This document shows positions 16,998 to 26,502 of a stretch of DNA of 64,000 bases, piece by piece. Numbering within the stretch: position 1 is the stretch's first letter; every line of letters starts with the position of its first letter. The stretch comes from Alphaproteobacteria bacterium (lineage in GTDB: Bacteria > Pseudomonadota > Alphaproteobacteria > Rhodospirillales > Magnetovibrionaceae), in NCBI GenBank assembly GCA_015231605.1, contig JADGBG010000001.1:35657-99656 (forward strand), read 5' to 3'. A program made the position numbers and the translations under genes. The notes beneath the pieces were generated by a model. The model did not search any database. It was not told the DNA's origin and was given only the letters and a program-made list of their open reading frames with translations.

Positions 16998-18518
16998 ATG
17001 TTTCGCCTGCTGCGATATTTCTCGGTCGCCAGTTTCATATTGTTCGTCGTGTCCGCCACGCTGGTGTGGATTTACGTTTATCATCACGCCCAAGAGGACA
17101 TCGTCGCGTCGTCGGAACGTCAAAACGTTTCGTTGGCGCGATTGCTGCAAAACAGCATCTGGCCTTCCTACGCCACGGCCTTGTTGTCGCTCGGCGAGCG
17201 CGATCCCGAACGCCTGAAGGCCGCGCCGTTTCTCGGCCAGCTCGACGAGGATATCCGCGCCCTGTCCCATGGACTGCCGGTTCACAAGGTGAAGATCTAC
17301 GCCCTGGACGGCGCTACCTTGTATTCCTCGATCCCCAAGGAAATCGGTTTGAACAAAAGCACGAATGCCGGGTTTTTGGGGGCGAAGTCAGGGCAGGTCG
17401 TCAGCCAACTGACGTTTCGCGACGCCTTCAACGCCTTCGAGGGTGAAATTTTCAACCGGGACCTCGTGACCAGTTACATTCCGGTCCGAAGCGACGGGGA
17501 TGGGGTCGTCGCCGTGTTCGAATTGTACACGGACGTCACCGAGGTCAAGGAACGGATCCAATCCACCGCAATTTGGACGGCCATAGGCCTGCCGTTGGTA
17601 TTCATCGCGCTCTGGGTCATATTGTTGCTGATCGTGCGGCGCGCCGACTGCATCATACGCGATCAGTATGGGATGCTCACGGAAACGGCTGACGAGCTGA
17701 TAGCCGCTCGTGACGAGATGGAAGAGCGTGTCGTGACACGCACCCGCGAACTCATGATCGAGAAGGAAAGGGCCGAATCCAGCAGCCGCGCCAAAAGCGC
17801 GTTCCTCGCCAACATGAGCCATGAACTGCGCACGCCCCTCAATGCCGTGATCGGGTTTTCCAGCATCATGAACATGCAGCTCTACGGTCCGCTCGGCGAC
17901 CCGCGCTATCAGAGCTATGCCGACCATATTCAGAGTTCCAGCAATCATCTTTTGGATCTGATCAACGATGTCTTGGATTTGACCAAGATCGAGGAAGGTC
18001 TGCTGCCGTTGCACGAGGAGCATTTCGACATGGCCGCCGTGGTCGAGGAATCCATGCTGGTGATCCGACCCCACGCCGAACGGGAAGGCGTGCGGGTCGA
18101 AACCAACTTGTGCGAGGCCATATCCGACGTCTACGCCGACCGGCGTCGGATCAAGCAGGTCATGATCAATCTGCTCAACAACGCCGTCAAATTCACCCCG
18201 GAGGGGGGTGCGGTTTCCCTAACGGCCCAGGTCCGGGACAATCAGGACCTGGCGATCGTGGTGCGCGACACCGGCATCGGCATGTCGGACGACGACATCG
18301 TGGTCGCCCTTGCCCCGTTCCAGCAGGTGGACCAGGGCCTCAACCGGAAATACGAAGGAACCGGCCTCGGGCTTCCCTTGACCAAGAAGCTGGTGGAGCT
18401 GCACCAGGGCGCCATGGTGATCGAAAGCGCCACCGGGCGGGGTACGGCGGTGCATGTGACGCTTCCCGGGCAACGGGTGTGCCGGGCCGCCGAGGCGGCG
18501 CGCCAGTCCGGGATCTAG
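16998..18518 (+). CDS. Membrane sensor histidine kinase (HisKA, HATPase)
   Basis: This 506-residue kinase has TM1 at about residues 10-32, a periplasmic region of about 170 residues, TM2 at about 196-220, a coiled linker, HisKA with phospho-His H275 in NMSHELRTPLNAVIGFS, and a HATPase with NNAVKFTPEGG (N box), DTGIGM and GTGLGLP (G boxes). The HisKA segment (GFSSIMNMQLYGPLG followed by HLLDLINDVLDL) resembles the PleC/DivJ/PdhS branch common in Alphaproteobacteria. There is no receiver domain and no regulator next door. Start at 16998 has a very strong GGGGGGGAGG; an ATG at 16917 would lack one. Its TAG stop shares the palindrome CTAG with the convergent livM stop. Confidence 0.9.
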   Translation: MFRLLRYFSVASFILFVVSATLVWIYVYHHAQEDIVASSERQNVSLARLLQNSIWPSYATALLSLGERDPERLKAAPFLGQLDEDIRALSHGLPVHKVKIYALDGATLYSSIPKEIGLNKSTNAGFLGAKSGQVVSQLTFRDAFNAFEGEIFNRDLVTSYIPVRSDGDGVVAVFELYTDVTEVKERIQSTAIWTAIGLPLVFIALWVILLLIVRRADCIIRDQYGMLTETADELIAARDEMEERVVTRTRELMIEKERAESSSRAKSAFLANMSHELRTPLNAVIGFSSIMNMQLYGPLGDPRYQSYADHIQSSSNHLLDLINDVLDLTKIEEGLLPLHEEHFDMAAVVEESMLVIRPHAEREGVRVETNLCEAISDVYADRRRIKQVMINLLNNAVKFTPEGGAVSLTAQVRDNQDLAIVVRDTGIGMSDDDIVVALAPFQQVDQGLNRKYEGTGLGLPLTKKLVELHQGAMVIESATGRGTAVHVTLPGQRVCRAAEAARQSGI

Positions 18519-19456
18519 CCCCGTTTCTTGCCGTCCTGGCGTTCTGGCAACAGTCCCTCGGGCCGCCAGAGCAGGATCCCCTGAACCAGCACGCCGATCA
18601 GGAAGATGCGCAGCGCCCCGGCCTGGGTGGTGAACTCCGCCGGCAGTTTTCCGGTAAGGAATTCCGTGCCCGCCCACACCGCCCAGATCGCCATGGCCCC
18701 CAGCACCGCGCCCCGGTTGTTGGCGCTGCCGCCCGCGATCAGCATCACCCACACCAGGAAGGTGATGAATTCGGGGTCGAACGCCTCGGGGCTGATGAAG
18801 CCGGTGAAATGCGCGTACAGCGCGCCCGACAATCCCATCGCCATGGAGCCCAGCACGAACGCCTGGATGCGGAATGCGAACACGTTCTTGCCGGATGCCT
18901 GGGTTCCCGGTTCGCTTTCGCGGATGGCGCGCAGCACGCGCCCCCACGGCGACCGGCGGCCGCGCTCCAGCAGTCCATAGACCACCGCCAGCGCCGCCAG
19001 GACCACCAGAAGATCGGCGAGGGCCGGGTCCAGGGGCGTCGTGCTCAGCGCCTTGGGAATTTCCGCGACGCCGCGCACGCCGTTGGTGAGCCAGTCTTCG
19101 TTCTTGAGAAACAGGCGAACGATTTCCGCGATGCCGATGGTGGCGATGGCCAGGTAGTCGGTGCGCAGATTGAGCGTGACCAAACCGACCAACAGCGCCA
19201 GCACGCCGGAAACCAGGACGGCCCCCAGCAAGCCCACGGCGATCGGCATGTCGAAACCGCCCAGGTGGTCGGCGCTCGGCGGAGTGGTGAGAATGGCGGA
19301 GGCGTAGGCCCCGGCGGCGAAAAACCCGGCGATGCCGATGTTGAACTGCCCGGTGAAGCCCCATTGCAGGTTCAGCCCCAGCGTCATCACCGCGTAGATC
19401 CCGGCGAGGGTGAGCATGAACACACCGTAGTTGATCAGCCCCGCCCATTCCATCAC
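18515..19456 (-). CDS. livM: Branched-chain amino-acid ABC transporter permease LivM-like
   Basis: This 313-residue polytopic membrane protein of the LivM family is last in the minus-strand operon livG-livF-livH-livM. Signatures include GLNLQWGFTGQFNIGIAGFFAAGAY near the N-terminus, TDYLAIATIGIAEIVRL and the EAA-like loop region GGSANNRGAVLGA. It forms the translocation path with LivH. The start overlaps the livH stop by 4 bases (ATGA). Its TAG stop (18517-18515) and the TAG stop of the converging kinase (18516-18518) overlap within a CTAG palindrome. Confidence 0.92.
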   Translation of the reverse strand: MMEWAGLINYGVFMLTLAGIYAVMTLGLNLQWGFTGQFNIGIAGFFAAGAYASAILTTPPSADHLGGFDMPIAVGLLGAVLVSGVLALLVGLVTLNLRTDYLAIATIGIAEIVRLFLKNEDWLTNGVRGVAEIPKALSTTPLDPALADLLVVLAALAVVYGLLERGRRSPWGRVLRAIRESEPGTQASGKNVFAFRIQAFVLGSMAMGLSGALYAHFTGFISPEAFDPEFITFLVWVMLIAGGSANNRGAVLGAMAIWAVWAGTEFLTGKLPAEFTTQAGALRIFLIGVLVQGILLWRPEGLLPERQDGKKRG

Positions 19457-20313
19457 GCACGCCCTCCCAACAGGCCCTGGGGCCGCGCCACCAGCATCGC
19501 CACCATGATGGCGAAGGCCACGGCGGGCTTGTAGGCGGGTTCGATCATCAGGGTGGACATCTCCACCGCGACCCCGATCACCAGACCGCCCAGGATCGCG
19601 CCGTACACCTTGCCGATGCCGCCCAGAATGGTGGCGGCGAACACCATCAACAACACGTGCCAGCCGGTCATCGGGTTGAGGTGCGTGTCCAGCGCCAGGA
19701 ACACCCCGGCGGTGGCCGCGAGGCTGGCCCCGATGCCCCAGGTCCAGGCGATCACGCGTTCATTGTCGATGCCGGTGATGGCCGCCAGGTCGGGATTGTC
19801 CGCCATGGCGCGCATGGCCTTGCCCAGCTTGGTGCGGTGCAAAAACAGATGCAGCGCCACCACCAGAACCGCCGCGCCCACCACGATGGTGATGTGGTCG
19901 GGCTTGATGGCGACGCCCAGGACGCGATAGGGGATCTGGATGCCTTTTTGCAGGGCGTGGTTGCCGGGACCCCAGATCATCTGGATCAGCGCGCGCAGCG
20001 CCATGGCGATGCCGAACGACGAGATCAGCAAGATCACCGGTTGCGTGCGGCGCAGCCTGCGGTACACCAGCCGGTCGATGGCGATGGCCAGCGCGACGGT
20101 CACCACGATGGCGAAGGGCAGGGCGCCGAACACCGGAAACCCCAGGCCCGTGACGAACGACAGCGCGATGTAGGCGCCGAACGTCATCATGTCGCCGTGG
20201 GCGAAATGGGCGAAACGCAGAATGCCGAACAGCATGGACACGCCGATCGCCCCCAGCGTCAGGATCGATCCCAACACCAGGCCGTAAACCAGCATTTGCA
20301 ACACGTCAGCCAC
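19453..20313 (-). CDS. livH: Branched-chain amino-acid ABC transporter permease LivH-like
   Basis: This 286-residue inner-membrane permease has LivH features: SILTLGAIGVSMLFGILRFAHFAHGDMM at the N-terminus, IDRLVYRRLR and the C-terminal ATILGGIGKVYGAILGGLVIG loop that contacts the ATPases. It is encoded 6 bp after livF and overlaps livM by 4 bases. Substrates of this family are hydrophobic amino acids, urea or amides; nothing here fixes the choice. Confidence 0.92.
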   Translation of the reverse strand: MADVLQMLVYGLVLGSILTLGAIGVSMLFGILRFAHFAHGDMMTFGAYIALSFVTGLGFPVFGALPFAIVVTVALAIAIDRLVYRRLRRTQPVILLISSFGIAMALRALIQMIWGPGNHALQKGIQIPYRVLGVAIKPDHITIVVGAAVLVVALHLFLHRTKLGKAMRAMADNPDLAAITGIDNERVIAWTWGIGASLAATAGVFLALDTHLNPMTGWHVLLMVFAATILGGIGKVYGAILGGLVIGVAVEMSTLMIEPAYKPAVAFAIMVAMLVARPQGLLGGRA

Positions 20314-20319
20314 CGGCTC

Positions 20320-21027
20320 TCATCCCCCCAGGAACATCCGCGCCACGTCCGGATCGTCGAGAAGCTCGCGCCCCGTGCCGTCGTGGCGGTTGCGGCCCAT
20401 CACCAGGACGTGCCCTTTGTCGGCGATTTCAAGGGCTTGGCGGGCGTTCTGTTCGACCATCAAGATGGTGACGCCCAACAGGTCGTTGACGGTCTTCACC
20501 AGTTCGAAGGTCTGGTCGATGTATTTGGGGCTGAGGCCCGCCGTCGGCTCGTCCAGCAACAGCATGCGCGGCTCCATCATCATGGCGCGGCCCATGGCCA
20601 GCATCTGGCGTTCGCCGCCGGACATGGTCCCGGCGGGTTGGGCGCGGCGTTCCTTGAGGCGTGGGAACAGTTCGAACACCCGCTCCATCTGTTCGCGAAA
20701 GTCGTCGTCCCGCAGGAACGCGCCCATTTCCAGGTTTTCCTCCACCGTCATGGTGGGGAACACATTGTTTTCCTGCGGCACGTAGGCGAGGCCGTGGGCC
20801 ACCACCTTCTGCGTGGCCAGATTGGTGATGTCCTCGCCGTTGAAGAAGATGCCGCCCTTGTGGATATGGGCGAGCCCGAACACCGCCTTCATCAATGTCG
20901 ACTTGCCCGCGCCGTTGGGGCCGATGATGACGGCGATCTCGCCGTGGGCGACCTCCAACGAGCAGCCGTTGAGAATGTCCGCCTTGCCGTAGCCGCCGCG
21001 CACCTCTTCGATCTTCAGCAGGCTCAT
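20320..21027 (-). CDS. livF: Branched-chain amino-acid ABC transporter ATP-binding protein LivF-like
   Basis: This 235-residue ABC ATPase has Walker [10 protein letters not shown], the signature MSGGERQ and Walker [11 protein letters not shown] with the following H-loop region. The start ATG (21027) overlaps the livG TGA by 4 bases. A longer open frame upstream runs inside livG and is not used. The short LivF-type length and MEQNAR ending distinguish it from LivG. With LivG it powers LivHM. Confidence 0.93.
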   Translation of the reverse strand: MSLLKIEEVRGGYGKADILNGCSLEVAHGEIAVIIGPNGAGKSTLMKAVFGLAHIHKGGIFFNGEDITNLATQKVVAHGLAYVPQENNVFPTMTVEENLEMGAFLRDDDFREQMERVFELFPRLKERRAQPAGTMSGGERQMLAMGRAMMMEPRMLLLDEPTAGLSPKYIDQTFELVKTVNDLLGVTILMVEQNARQALEIADKGHVLVMGRNRHDGTGRELLDDPDVARMFLGG

Positions 21028-21812
21028 GTCGCGCGTCCTCCGCGGCCCGCCGCCGCCCGCCCGCCGCCCAGGTAGGCTTCCAGCACGTCTTCGTTGGCGC
21101 GGATGTCCGCCATGGAGCCATGCGCGATCACCGCGCCCTGGCTCATGCACACCACCGGGTCGCACAATTCGGTGATCACGTCCATGTCGTGTTCGATGAT
21201 GCAGACGGTGAAGCCGCGTTCCTCGTTGAGGCGGCGGATCATGGCCGTCAGCTTGACCATCAGGGTCGGGTTGACGCCCGCGCCGGGTTCGTCGAGCAGC
21301 ACCATCTTGGCGTCCGTCATCAGGCAACGGCCCAGCTCCAACAGTTTCTTCTGTCCGCCCGAAAGGTTGCCCGCCAGCTCATCGGCGACATGGGGAATTT
21401 CCAGGAAATCCAGCACCTCGTCCGCCTTTTCGCGCACGCGCTTTTCCTCCGCCGCCACCTTCCAGGGCAGGAACCAGGTGGCGAACAGGTTCTCGCCGCT
21501 TTGTTCCGGCGGGGCGACCATGAGGTTTTCGCGCACCGTCATGCGTTGGAACGTCTGCGGCAATTGGAAGGTGCGCACCAGACCCAGATGGAACCGTTCA
21601 TGTGGGGAAAGGGCGGTGATGTCCTGGCCGTCCAGCAGGATTCGTCCGGAATCGGGCTTGAGAAATCCCGCCGCGATGTTGAACAGGGTGGTCTTGCCCG
21701 CGCCGTTGGGACCGATCAGTCCGGTAATGGAGCCCCGGGCGATGTCGAACGAGCATTCGTCGACCGCCGTGACGCCGCCGAAAGACTTGGAGAGGGTGCG
21801 GATGGACAACAT
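21024..21812 (-). CDS. livG: Branched-chain amino-acid ABC transporter ATP-binding protein LivG-like
   Basis: This 262-residue ABC ATPase is first in livG-livF-livH-livM. It has Walker [10 protein letters not shown], the signature LSGGQKK, Walker [11 protein letters not shown] and the LivG-specific segment [22 protein letters not shown]-terminal stretch rich in Ala, Gly and Arg follows YLGGG. The operon lacks a binding-protein gene. The LivK-like protein at 11763-12971 is the nearest candidate partner. The gene is divergent from panD across 126 bp. Confidence 0.93.
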   Translation of the reverse strand: MLSIRTLSKSFGGVTAVDECSFDIARGSITGLIGPNGAGKTTLFNIAAGFLKPDSGRILLDGQDITALSPHERFHLGLVRTFQLPQTFQRMTVRENLMVAPPEQSGENLFATWFLPWKVAAEEKRVREKADEVLDFLEIPHVADELAGNLSGGQKKLLELGRCLMTDAKMVLLDEPGAGVNPTLMVKLTAMIRRLNEERGFTVCIIEHDMDVITELCDPVVCMSQGAVIAHGSMADIRANEDVLEAYLGGGRAAAGRGGRAT

Positions 21813-21938
21813 GGACCTAGCCTATTCACGGCGGCAGCCCGTCTCAAGCGCAAAAAGTGGACAAATCGTGCTAATATCTATATGAAATCGCCATCAAGCG
21901 CACCATATTCGACGGAACCACCACGGAACGGGGCACCG

Positions 21939-22394
21939 ATGATCCAAATCATTCGCGCCAAATTGCATGGAATGCGCGTCACCGACGCCAATCTGGAATA
22001 CCAGGGCTCCATCACCCTGGACCCGGAATTGTGCGAACGCGTCGGCATCTATCCGTTGGAATTCGTCGACATCTGGAACAAAAGCAACGGCGCGCGCATC
22101 CAGACCTATGTGATCCTGGGCGAACCGGGTTCGCGTTGCTGCGTGCTGAACGGCTCCGCCGCGCGCCACTGTCAGCCGGGCGACGAGATCATCATCGCGG
22201 CCCGCGAATACGTCACCCGCGCGGAACTGCACGACATCAAGCCCAAGGTGCTGACCTTCACCAAGGACAACGAAATCGACCAGGAACTCTATTACGACGT
22301 CTACGCCACCGAGGATCGCGAATTCAATTTCCGCATCATGAACGGCGACAACGTGGTCGATTTTCGCGAATCCGCGCGCAAGACCGCCACCTAA
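21939..22394 (+). CDS. panD: Aspartate 1-decarboxylase precursor
   Basis: This 151-residue pyruvoyl-dependent enzyme makes beta-alanine for pantothenate and coenzyme A. It is made as a proenzyme cleaved between G23 and S24 in YQGSITLD, Ser becoming the pyruvoyl group. Conserved blocks [51 protein letters not shown] and GDEIIIAA are present. The tail beyond residue 118 is longer than in E. coli. An ATG at 21882 is in frame, but 21939 gives the conserved N-terminus. No other pan gene is nearby. Confidence 0.94.
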   Translation: MIQIIRAKLHGMRVTDANLEYQGSITLDPELCERVGIYPLEFVDIWNKSNGARIQTYVILGEPGSRCCVLNGSAARHCQPGDEIIIAAREYVTRAELHDIKPKVLTFTKDNEIDQELYYDVYATEDREFNFRIMNGDNVVDFRESARKTAT

Positions 22395-22531
22395 GCGGCC
22401 TTTTTCCCCAAAAACCGTCATTTCGCAGAGGCGCGAGCGCTTGTGCCCGCTTGTTTGCGGGCGACGATATATGGTAATGAGGCCATCACTCATATACAAA
22501 TGACGAGACAACTGGAAACGGACGGACCGAC

Positions 22532-22978
22532 ATGTCGAAGGACACCATTGCGATCGCCTGCGATCACGGCGCATTCAGCCTCAAGGAACACATCGTCGCG
22601 TACTTGACCAAGAACGGGTACGAGATCCTCGACCTCGGCGTGAACAACACGGAGTCCGTGGATTATCCCGATTACGGCTACAAGATGGCCCAGGCGATCA
22701 AGGCCGGCACGGTGTCGCGCGGCATTCTGATGTGCGGCAGCGGCATCGGCATTTCCATCGCGGCGAACCGGTTCCCGGAAGTCCGCGCCGCGCTGGTCCA
22801 CGACGTCACCTGCGCGCGCCTTTCGCGCGAACACAATAACGCCAACGTCATCGTGTTCGGCGGGCGCATGATCGGCCCGGATCTCTGCGAGGAATGCATC
22901 GACACCTTCCTCAACACGGAATTCGAAGGCGGCCGCCACGAACGCCGCGTCGGCAAACTGTCCAATCCCCCGCTTTAA
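22532..22978 (+). CDS. rpiB: Ribose-5-phosphate isomerase B
   Basis: This 148-residue RpiB/LacAB-family enzyme interconverts ribose 5-phosphate and ribulose 5-phosphate. Visible motifs are IACDHGAFSLKEHI at the N-terminus, VDYPDYG, the catalytic-cysteine loop GILMCGSGIGISIAANR and HDVTCARLSREHNNANV. It lies 24 bp before glyA on the same strand, an arrangement common in Rhodospirillales, and may be cotranscribed with glyA-nrdR-rib genes. Ribulose 5-phosphate is also the substrate of the downstream RibB-type enzyme. Confidence 0.93.
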   Translation: MSKDTIAIACDHGAFSLKEHIVAYLTKNGYEILDLGVNNTESVDYPDYGYKMAQAIKAGTVSRGILMCGSGIGISIAANRFPEVRAALVHDVTCARLSREHNNANVIVFGGRMIGPDLCEECIDTFLNTEFEGGRHERRVGKLSNPPL

Positions 22979-23002
22979 TTTCCAGAAGCAGAGCACGCAT
23001 CC

Positions 23003-24298
23003 ATGACCGCTTATCCCAACGACGAACTGGCCCAGTTCTTCAGCAAGTCCCTGGCCGAAACCGATCCCGACGTCAAGGCGTCCATCGACCATGAGCTTGG
23101 CCGTCAGCAAAACCAGATCGAACTGATCGCCTCCGAAAACATCGTTTCCAAGGCGGTGATGGAAGCCCAGGGCAGCGTGCTCACCAACAAGTACGCCGAA
23201 GGCTATCCGGGGCGGCGCTACTACGGCGGTTGCGAATATGTCGACGTCTCCGAAGCCCTGGCGATCGACCGCGCCAAGCAGCTGTTCGGCTGCCAGTTCG
23301 CCAACGTGCAGCCGCACTCCGGCGCGCAGGCCAACGGCGGCGTGTTCATGGCGCTGCTCAAGCCCGGCGACACCATCATGGGCATGAGCCTGGCGGCCGG
23401 CGGTCATCTGACCCATGGCGCGCCGCCCGCGCAGTCCGGCAAGTGGTTCAACGCGGTGCAGTACGGCGTCAACGAAAGCGATCAACGCATCAACTTCGAC
23501 GAAGTCGAGGCGCTGGCCCGTGAACACAAGCCCAAGCTGATCGTGTGCGGCGGCTCCGCGTATCCGCGGGTCATCGAGTTCCAGCGATTCCGCGCCATCT
23601 GCGACGAAGTCGGCGCGTACATGATGGTCGACATGGCGCACTTCGCCGGTCTGGTGGCGGCGGGGTTGCATCCGACCCCCGTCGGCATCGCAGACATCGT
23701 CACCACCACCACGCACAAGACACTGCGCGGCCCGCGCGGCGGCATGATCCTCACCAACGACGAGGACATCGCCAAGAAGATCAACTCGGCCATCTTCCCG
23801 GGTTTGCAGGGCGGCCCGTTGATGCACGTCATCGCCGCCAAGGCCGTGGCCTTCGGCGAGGCGCTGAAGCCCAGCTACAAGGCGTATATCCAGCGCGTGA
23901 AGGACAACGCCGCGACCCTGGCCCAGACCATGGTCGACGGCGGCTATGCCATCACTTCGGGCGGCACCGATACGCACCTGATGCTGGTCGACCTGCGGCC
24001 CAAGGGCGTCAAGGGCAACATGGCCGAAAAGGCGCTGGAACGCGCCGGCATCACCTGCAACAAGAACGGCATCCCGTTCGACCCGGAAAAGCCGATGGTC
24101 ACGTCGGGCATCCGTCTCGGCACCCCGGCGGCCACCACGCGCGGCTTCGGCACGGCCGAATTCAAGCAGGTCGGCGAGATGATCTGCGAAGTGCTCGACG
24201 GTCTGGCGGCGCATGGCGAGGAAGCCAACGGCGAGGTCGAGGCCAAGGTGCATGCCCGCGTTCTGGAGCTGTGCAAGCGGTTCCCGATTTACGCCTAA
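23003..24298 (+). CDS. glyA: Serine hydroxymethyltransferase
   Basis: This 431-residue PLP enzyme converts serine and tetrahydrofolate to glycine and 5,10-methylene-tetrahydrofolate. The PLP lysine is in [14 protein letters not shown]. Also present are [34 protein letters not shown] and the C-terminal [15 protein letters not shown]. Full length for the family. It follows rpiB by 24 bp and precedes nrdR by 26 bp. No glycine riboswitch is visible upstream. Confidence 0.96.
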   Translation: MTAYPNDELAQFFSKSLAETDPDVKASIDHELGRQQNQIELIASENIVSKAVMEAQGSVLTNKYAEGYPGRRYYGGCEYVDVSEALAIDRAKQLFGCQFANVQPHSGAQANGGVFMALLKPGDTIMGMSLAAGGHLTHGAPPAQSGKWFNAVQYGVNESDQRINFDEVEALAREHKPKLIVCGGSAYPRVIEFQRFRAICDEVGAYMMVDMAHFAGLVAAGLHPTPVGIADIVTTTTHKTLRGPRGGMILTNDEDIAKKINSAIFPGLQGGPLMHVIAAKAVAFGEALKPSYKAYIQRVKDNAATLAQTMVDGGYAITSGGTDTHLMLVDLRPKGVKGNMAEKALERAGITCNKNGIPFDPEKPMVTSGIRLGTPAATTRGFGTAEFKQVGEMICEVLDGLAAHGEEANGEVEAKVHARVLELCKRFPIYA

Positions 24299-24324
24299 TC
24301 CTGGAGTAGGGGGAGGGTCAGCCC

Positions 24325-24780
24325 ATGCGCTGTCCGTTTTGCGGCAACAACGACACCCAGGTGAAGGACTCGCGGCCCAGCGAGGACAACGCCACCATCC
24401 GCCGTCGCCGCTACTGCACATCGTGCGGTTCGCGCTTCACCACGTTCGAGCGGGTGCACCTGCGCGAGCTCACGGTGATCAAGACGAACGGCGAAAAGGT
24501 TCCGTTCGACCGGGAAAAGGTCAAGCGGTCCATGGAGATCGCGCTGCGCAAACGCCCCGCCACCGAGGACCAGATCGAACGCGTGGTCAATGGCATCCAG
24601 CGTTCCCTGGAAACCTCGGGCGAGTCGGAGATTCCGTCCAAGGTGATCGGCGAGTTGATCATGGAGCGCCTCATGGAGCTCGACAAGGTGGCCTACGTCC
24701 GCTTTGCGTCCGTCTACAAAGATTTCCACGAAGTCAAGGACTTCAACGAGTTTATTGGAAATCTGGGTGAGCGCGACTAA
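24325..24780 (+). CDS. nrdR: Transcriptional repressor NrdR
   Basis: This 151-residue nucleotide-sensing repressor controls ribonucleotide reductase genes. The N-terminal zinc ribbon ([17 protein letters not shown], then [17 protein letters not shown]) has four Cys ligands. An ATP-cone domain follows ([18 protein letters not shown]). A strong GGGGGAGGG lies 10 nt upstream. The last 14 bases overlap the GTG start of ribD, so translation of the two may be coupled. Confidence 0.96.
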   Translation: MRCPFCGNNDTQVKDSRPSEDNATIRRRRYCTSCGSRFTTFERVHLRELTVIKTNGEKVPFDREKVKRSMEIALRKRPATEDQIERVVNGIQRSLETSGESEIPSKVIGELIMERLMELDKVAYVRFASVYKDFHEVKDFNEFIGNLGERD

Positions 24781-25885
24781 CCCATCCGGGACGTCCCGCG
24801 ACGCCGCCTACATGCGTGCGGCGCTGTCCTTGGCGCGGCGTGGTCTTGGCAATACCGCGCCCAATCCGGCGGTGGGATGCATTCTGGTCCATGAGGGACG
24901 CGTTGTCGGCCGGGGCTGGACCCAGCCCGGCGGCCGCCCGCACGCCGAGGCCGTGGCGCTGACCCAGGCCGGGGACGCGGCCCGGGGCGCCACCGCCTAT
25001 GTGACGCTGGAGCCCTGCGCGCATTTCGGCGTCACGCCGCCGTGCGCCAGCGCCCTGATCGCGGCCGGGGTCAAACGGGTGGTCAACGCCGTGTCCGATC
25101 CCGACCAAAGGGTTTGCGGCAAGGGGCTGAAAATGCTTCGCGACGGCGGGGTAGAGGTTGTCGACGGCGTTCTTCGCGACGAAGCCTGGCGGGCCAACCT
25201 GGGCTTTTTCCTGCGTCTCACGCGCCATCGCCCGATGTTTACGCTGAAGCTGGCGACGGACCGGGACGGCCAGATTCCCAAGCGCGGCGCGCAAGGCCCG
25301 GACAAATGGATCACGTCGCCCGAGGCGCGCCGGCGCGGTCACATGCTGCGCGGCCAACACGACGCCGTGCTGTTCGGCATCGGCACCGTGCTGGACGACG
25401 ATCCCGAATATACCTGCCGCGTTCCCGGTTGGCCCCAAAGCAATCCTGTCCGTATTCTAGTAGACAGCAAGCTTTCCATTCCCCATGGCGCGAAACTGTT
25501 GCAAACCCTGGCGGACGCGCCGCTTTGGATCGTCACCACCGACGCGGCCGACCAACGGCGGGCGCTGGACCTGGAAGCCCTTGGCGTCACCGTGATCCGC
25601 GCGCAAGACACGCGAGAAGGCCGCCCCACCGTTGCCTGGATCGCCGCCGAACTGGCCGGGCGCGGCCTCAACCGCGTGCTGATCGAAACGGGGCCCGCGC
25701 TGGTGACGGCGTTTCTGGACGCCGCCGTGGTGGACGAGGTCCACTGGTTCCGCGCGCATAAGGCGCTGGAGGACGCCGGAACGCCGGCTTTTTCGCCCAT
25801 GGCCCTGGAAAGGCTGGCCTTGCGGCGTCAAGCCGTGCTACAGGCAGGGCCTGACGCATTGGAAATCTACCAGACGGGGGATTGA
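24767..25885 (+). CDS. ribD: Bifunctional pyrimidine deaminase/reductase RibD
   Basis: This 372-residue enzyme performs the second and third steps of riboflavin synthesis. The N-terminal deaminase zinc site is seen in HAEAVAL (His and catalytic Glu) and [12 protein letters not shown] (Cys pair). The reductase domain follows (about residues 145-370: [38 protein letters not shown]). GTG 24767 inside the nrdR end is chosen because the conserved N-terminus begins before the first internal ATG (24812) and GGAAAT precedes the GTG. It leads ribD-ribE-ribBX-ribH with tight spacing. Confidence 0.93.
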   Translation: MSATNPSGTSRDAAYMRAALSLARRGLGNTAPNPAVGCILVHEGRVVGRGWTQPGGRPHAEAVALTQAGDAARGATAYVTLEPCAHFGVTPPCASALIAAGVKRVVNAVSDPDQRVCGKGLKMLRDGGVEVVDGVLRDEAWRANLGFFLRLTRHRPMFTLKLATDRDGQIPKRGAQGPDKWITSPEARRRGHMLRGQHDAVLFGIGTVLDDDPEYTCRVPGWPQSNPVRILVDSKLSIPHGAKLLQTLADAPLWIVTTDAADQRRALDLEALGVTVIRAQDTREGRPTVAWIAAELAGRGLNRVLIETGPALVTAFLDAAVVDEVHWFRAHKALEDAGTPAFSPMALERLALRRQAVLQAGPDALEIYQTGD

Positions 25886-25888
25886 TCC

Positions 25889-26497
25889 GTGTTCACGGGT
25901 ATTGTCACCGACATCGGCCGCGTGCGCGCGGTCGCCAAAACCGCATCGGACAGCACTGACGGCGAGGGCCGCCGGTTCGAGATCGAGACCGCGTTCGACA
26001 CCGCCGACATCGCCATCGGCGGGTCCGTGGCCCACGACGGCGCGTGCATGACCGTGGTGGACAAGGGCGACGGCTGGTACGCCATCGAAGTGTCCGCCGA
26101 AAGCCTGTCGAAGACCACGCTCGGTTCGTGGGACGTCGGCCGGCGCATGAACCTGGAACGCGCCATGCGGCTGGGCGACGAACTGGGTGGGCATATCGTG
26201 TCCGGCCACGTGGACGGGGTGGGGGAAATCCTGACCCGCGCGCCCGAAGGCGATTCCGTGCGCTTCACCTTCCGCGCGCCTGACGCCCTGGCCAAGTATC
26301 TGGCGCCCAAGGGCTCTATCACCATCGACGGGGTTTCGCTGACCGTCAACGAAGTGAACGGATCGGAATTCGGCGTCAACATCATCCCCCACACGCAGAC
26401 CGCCACCACGCTGGGGGCCAGGCGGGCGGGCGATAAGGTAAATCTGGAAATCGACATGCTGGCGAGGTATGTTGCCCGGCTCTTGGGTAAGGAATAA
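25889..26497 (+). CDS. ribE: Riboflavin synthase, alpha subunit
   Basis: This 202-residue enzyme dismutates two 6,7-dimethyl-8-ribityllumazine molecules to riboflavin. It shows the two tandem lumazine-binding barrels (about residues 1-97 and 98-195), with the classic start MFTGIVTDIGRV, SVAHDGACMTV in the first repeat and GSITIDGVSLTVNEV in the second. GTG start, 3 bases after ribD. The next gene starts 5 bases later. The symbol ribC is used in some genomes. Confidence 0.94.
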   Translation: MFTGIVTDIGRVRAVAKTASDSTDGEGRRFEIETAFDTADIAIGGSVAHDGACMTVVDKGDGWYAIEVSAESLSKTTLGSWDVGRRMNLERAMRLGDELGGHIVSGHVDGVGEILTRAPEGDSVRFTFRAPDALAKYLAPKGSITIDGVSLTVNEVNGSEFGVNIIPHTQTATTLGARRAGDKVNLEIDMLARYVARLLGKE

Positions 26498-26502
26498 GAA
26501 AC

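Noticed and set aside
22445..22462. Hairpin GCCCGC/GCGGGC between panD and rpiB as a terminator
   Set aside because: Only 6 bp and no U tract; too weak to list as a terminator.
24298..25889. FMN riboswitch for the riboflavin genes
   Set aside because: Genes overlap or are spaced by a few bases from nrdR through ribE, leaving no room for the riboswitch; no conserved RFN pattern seen.
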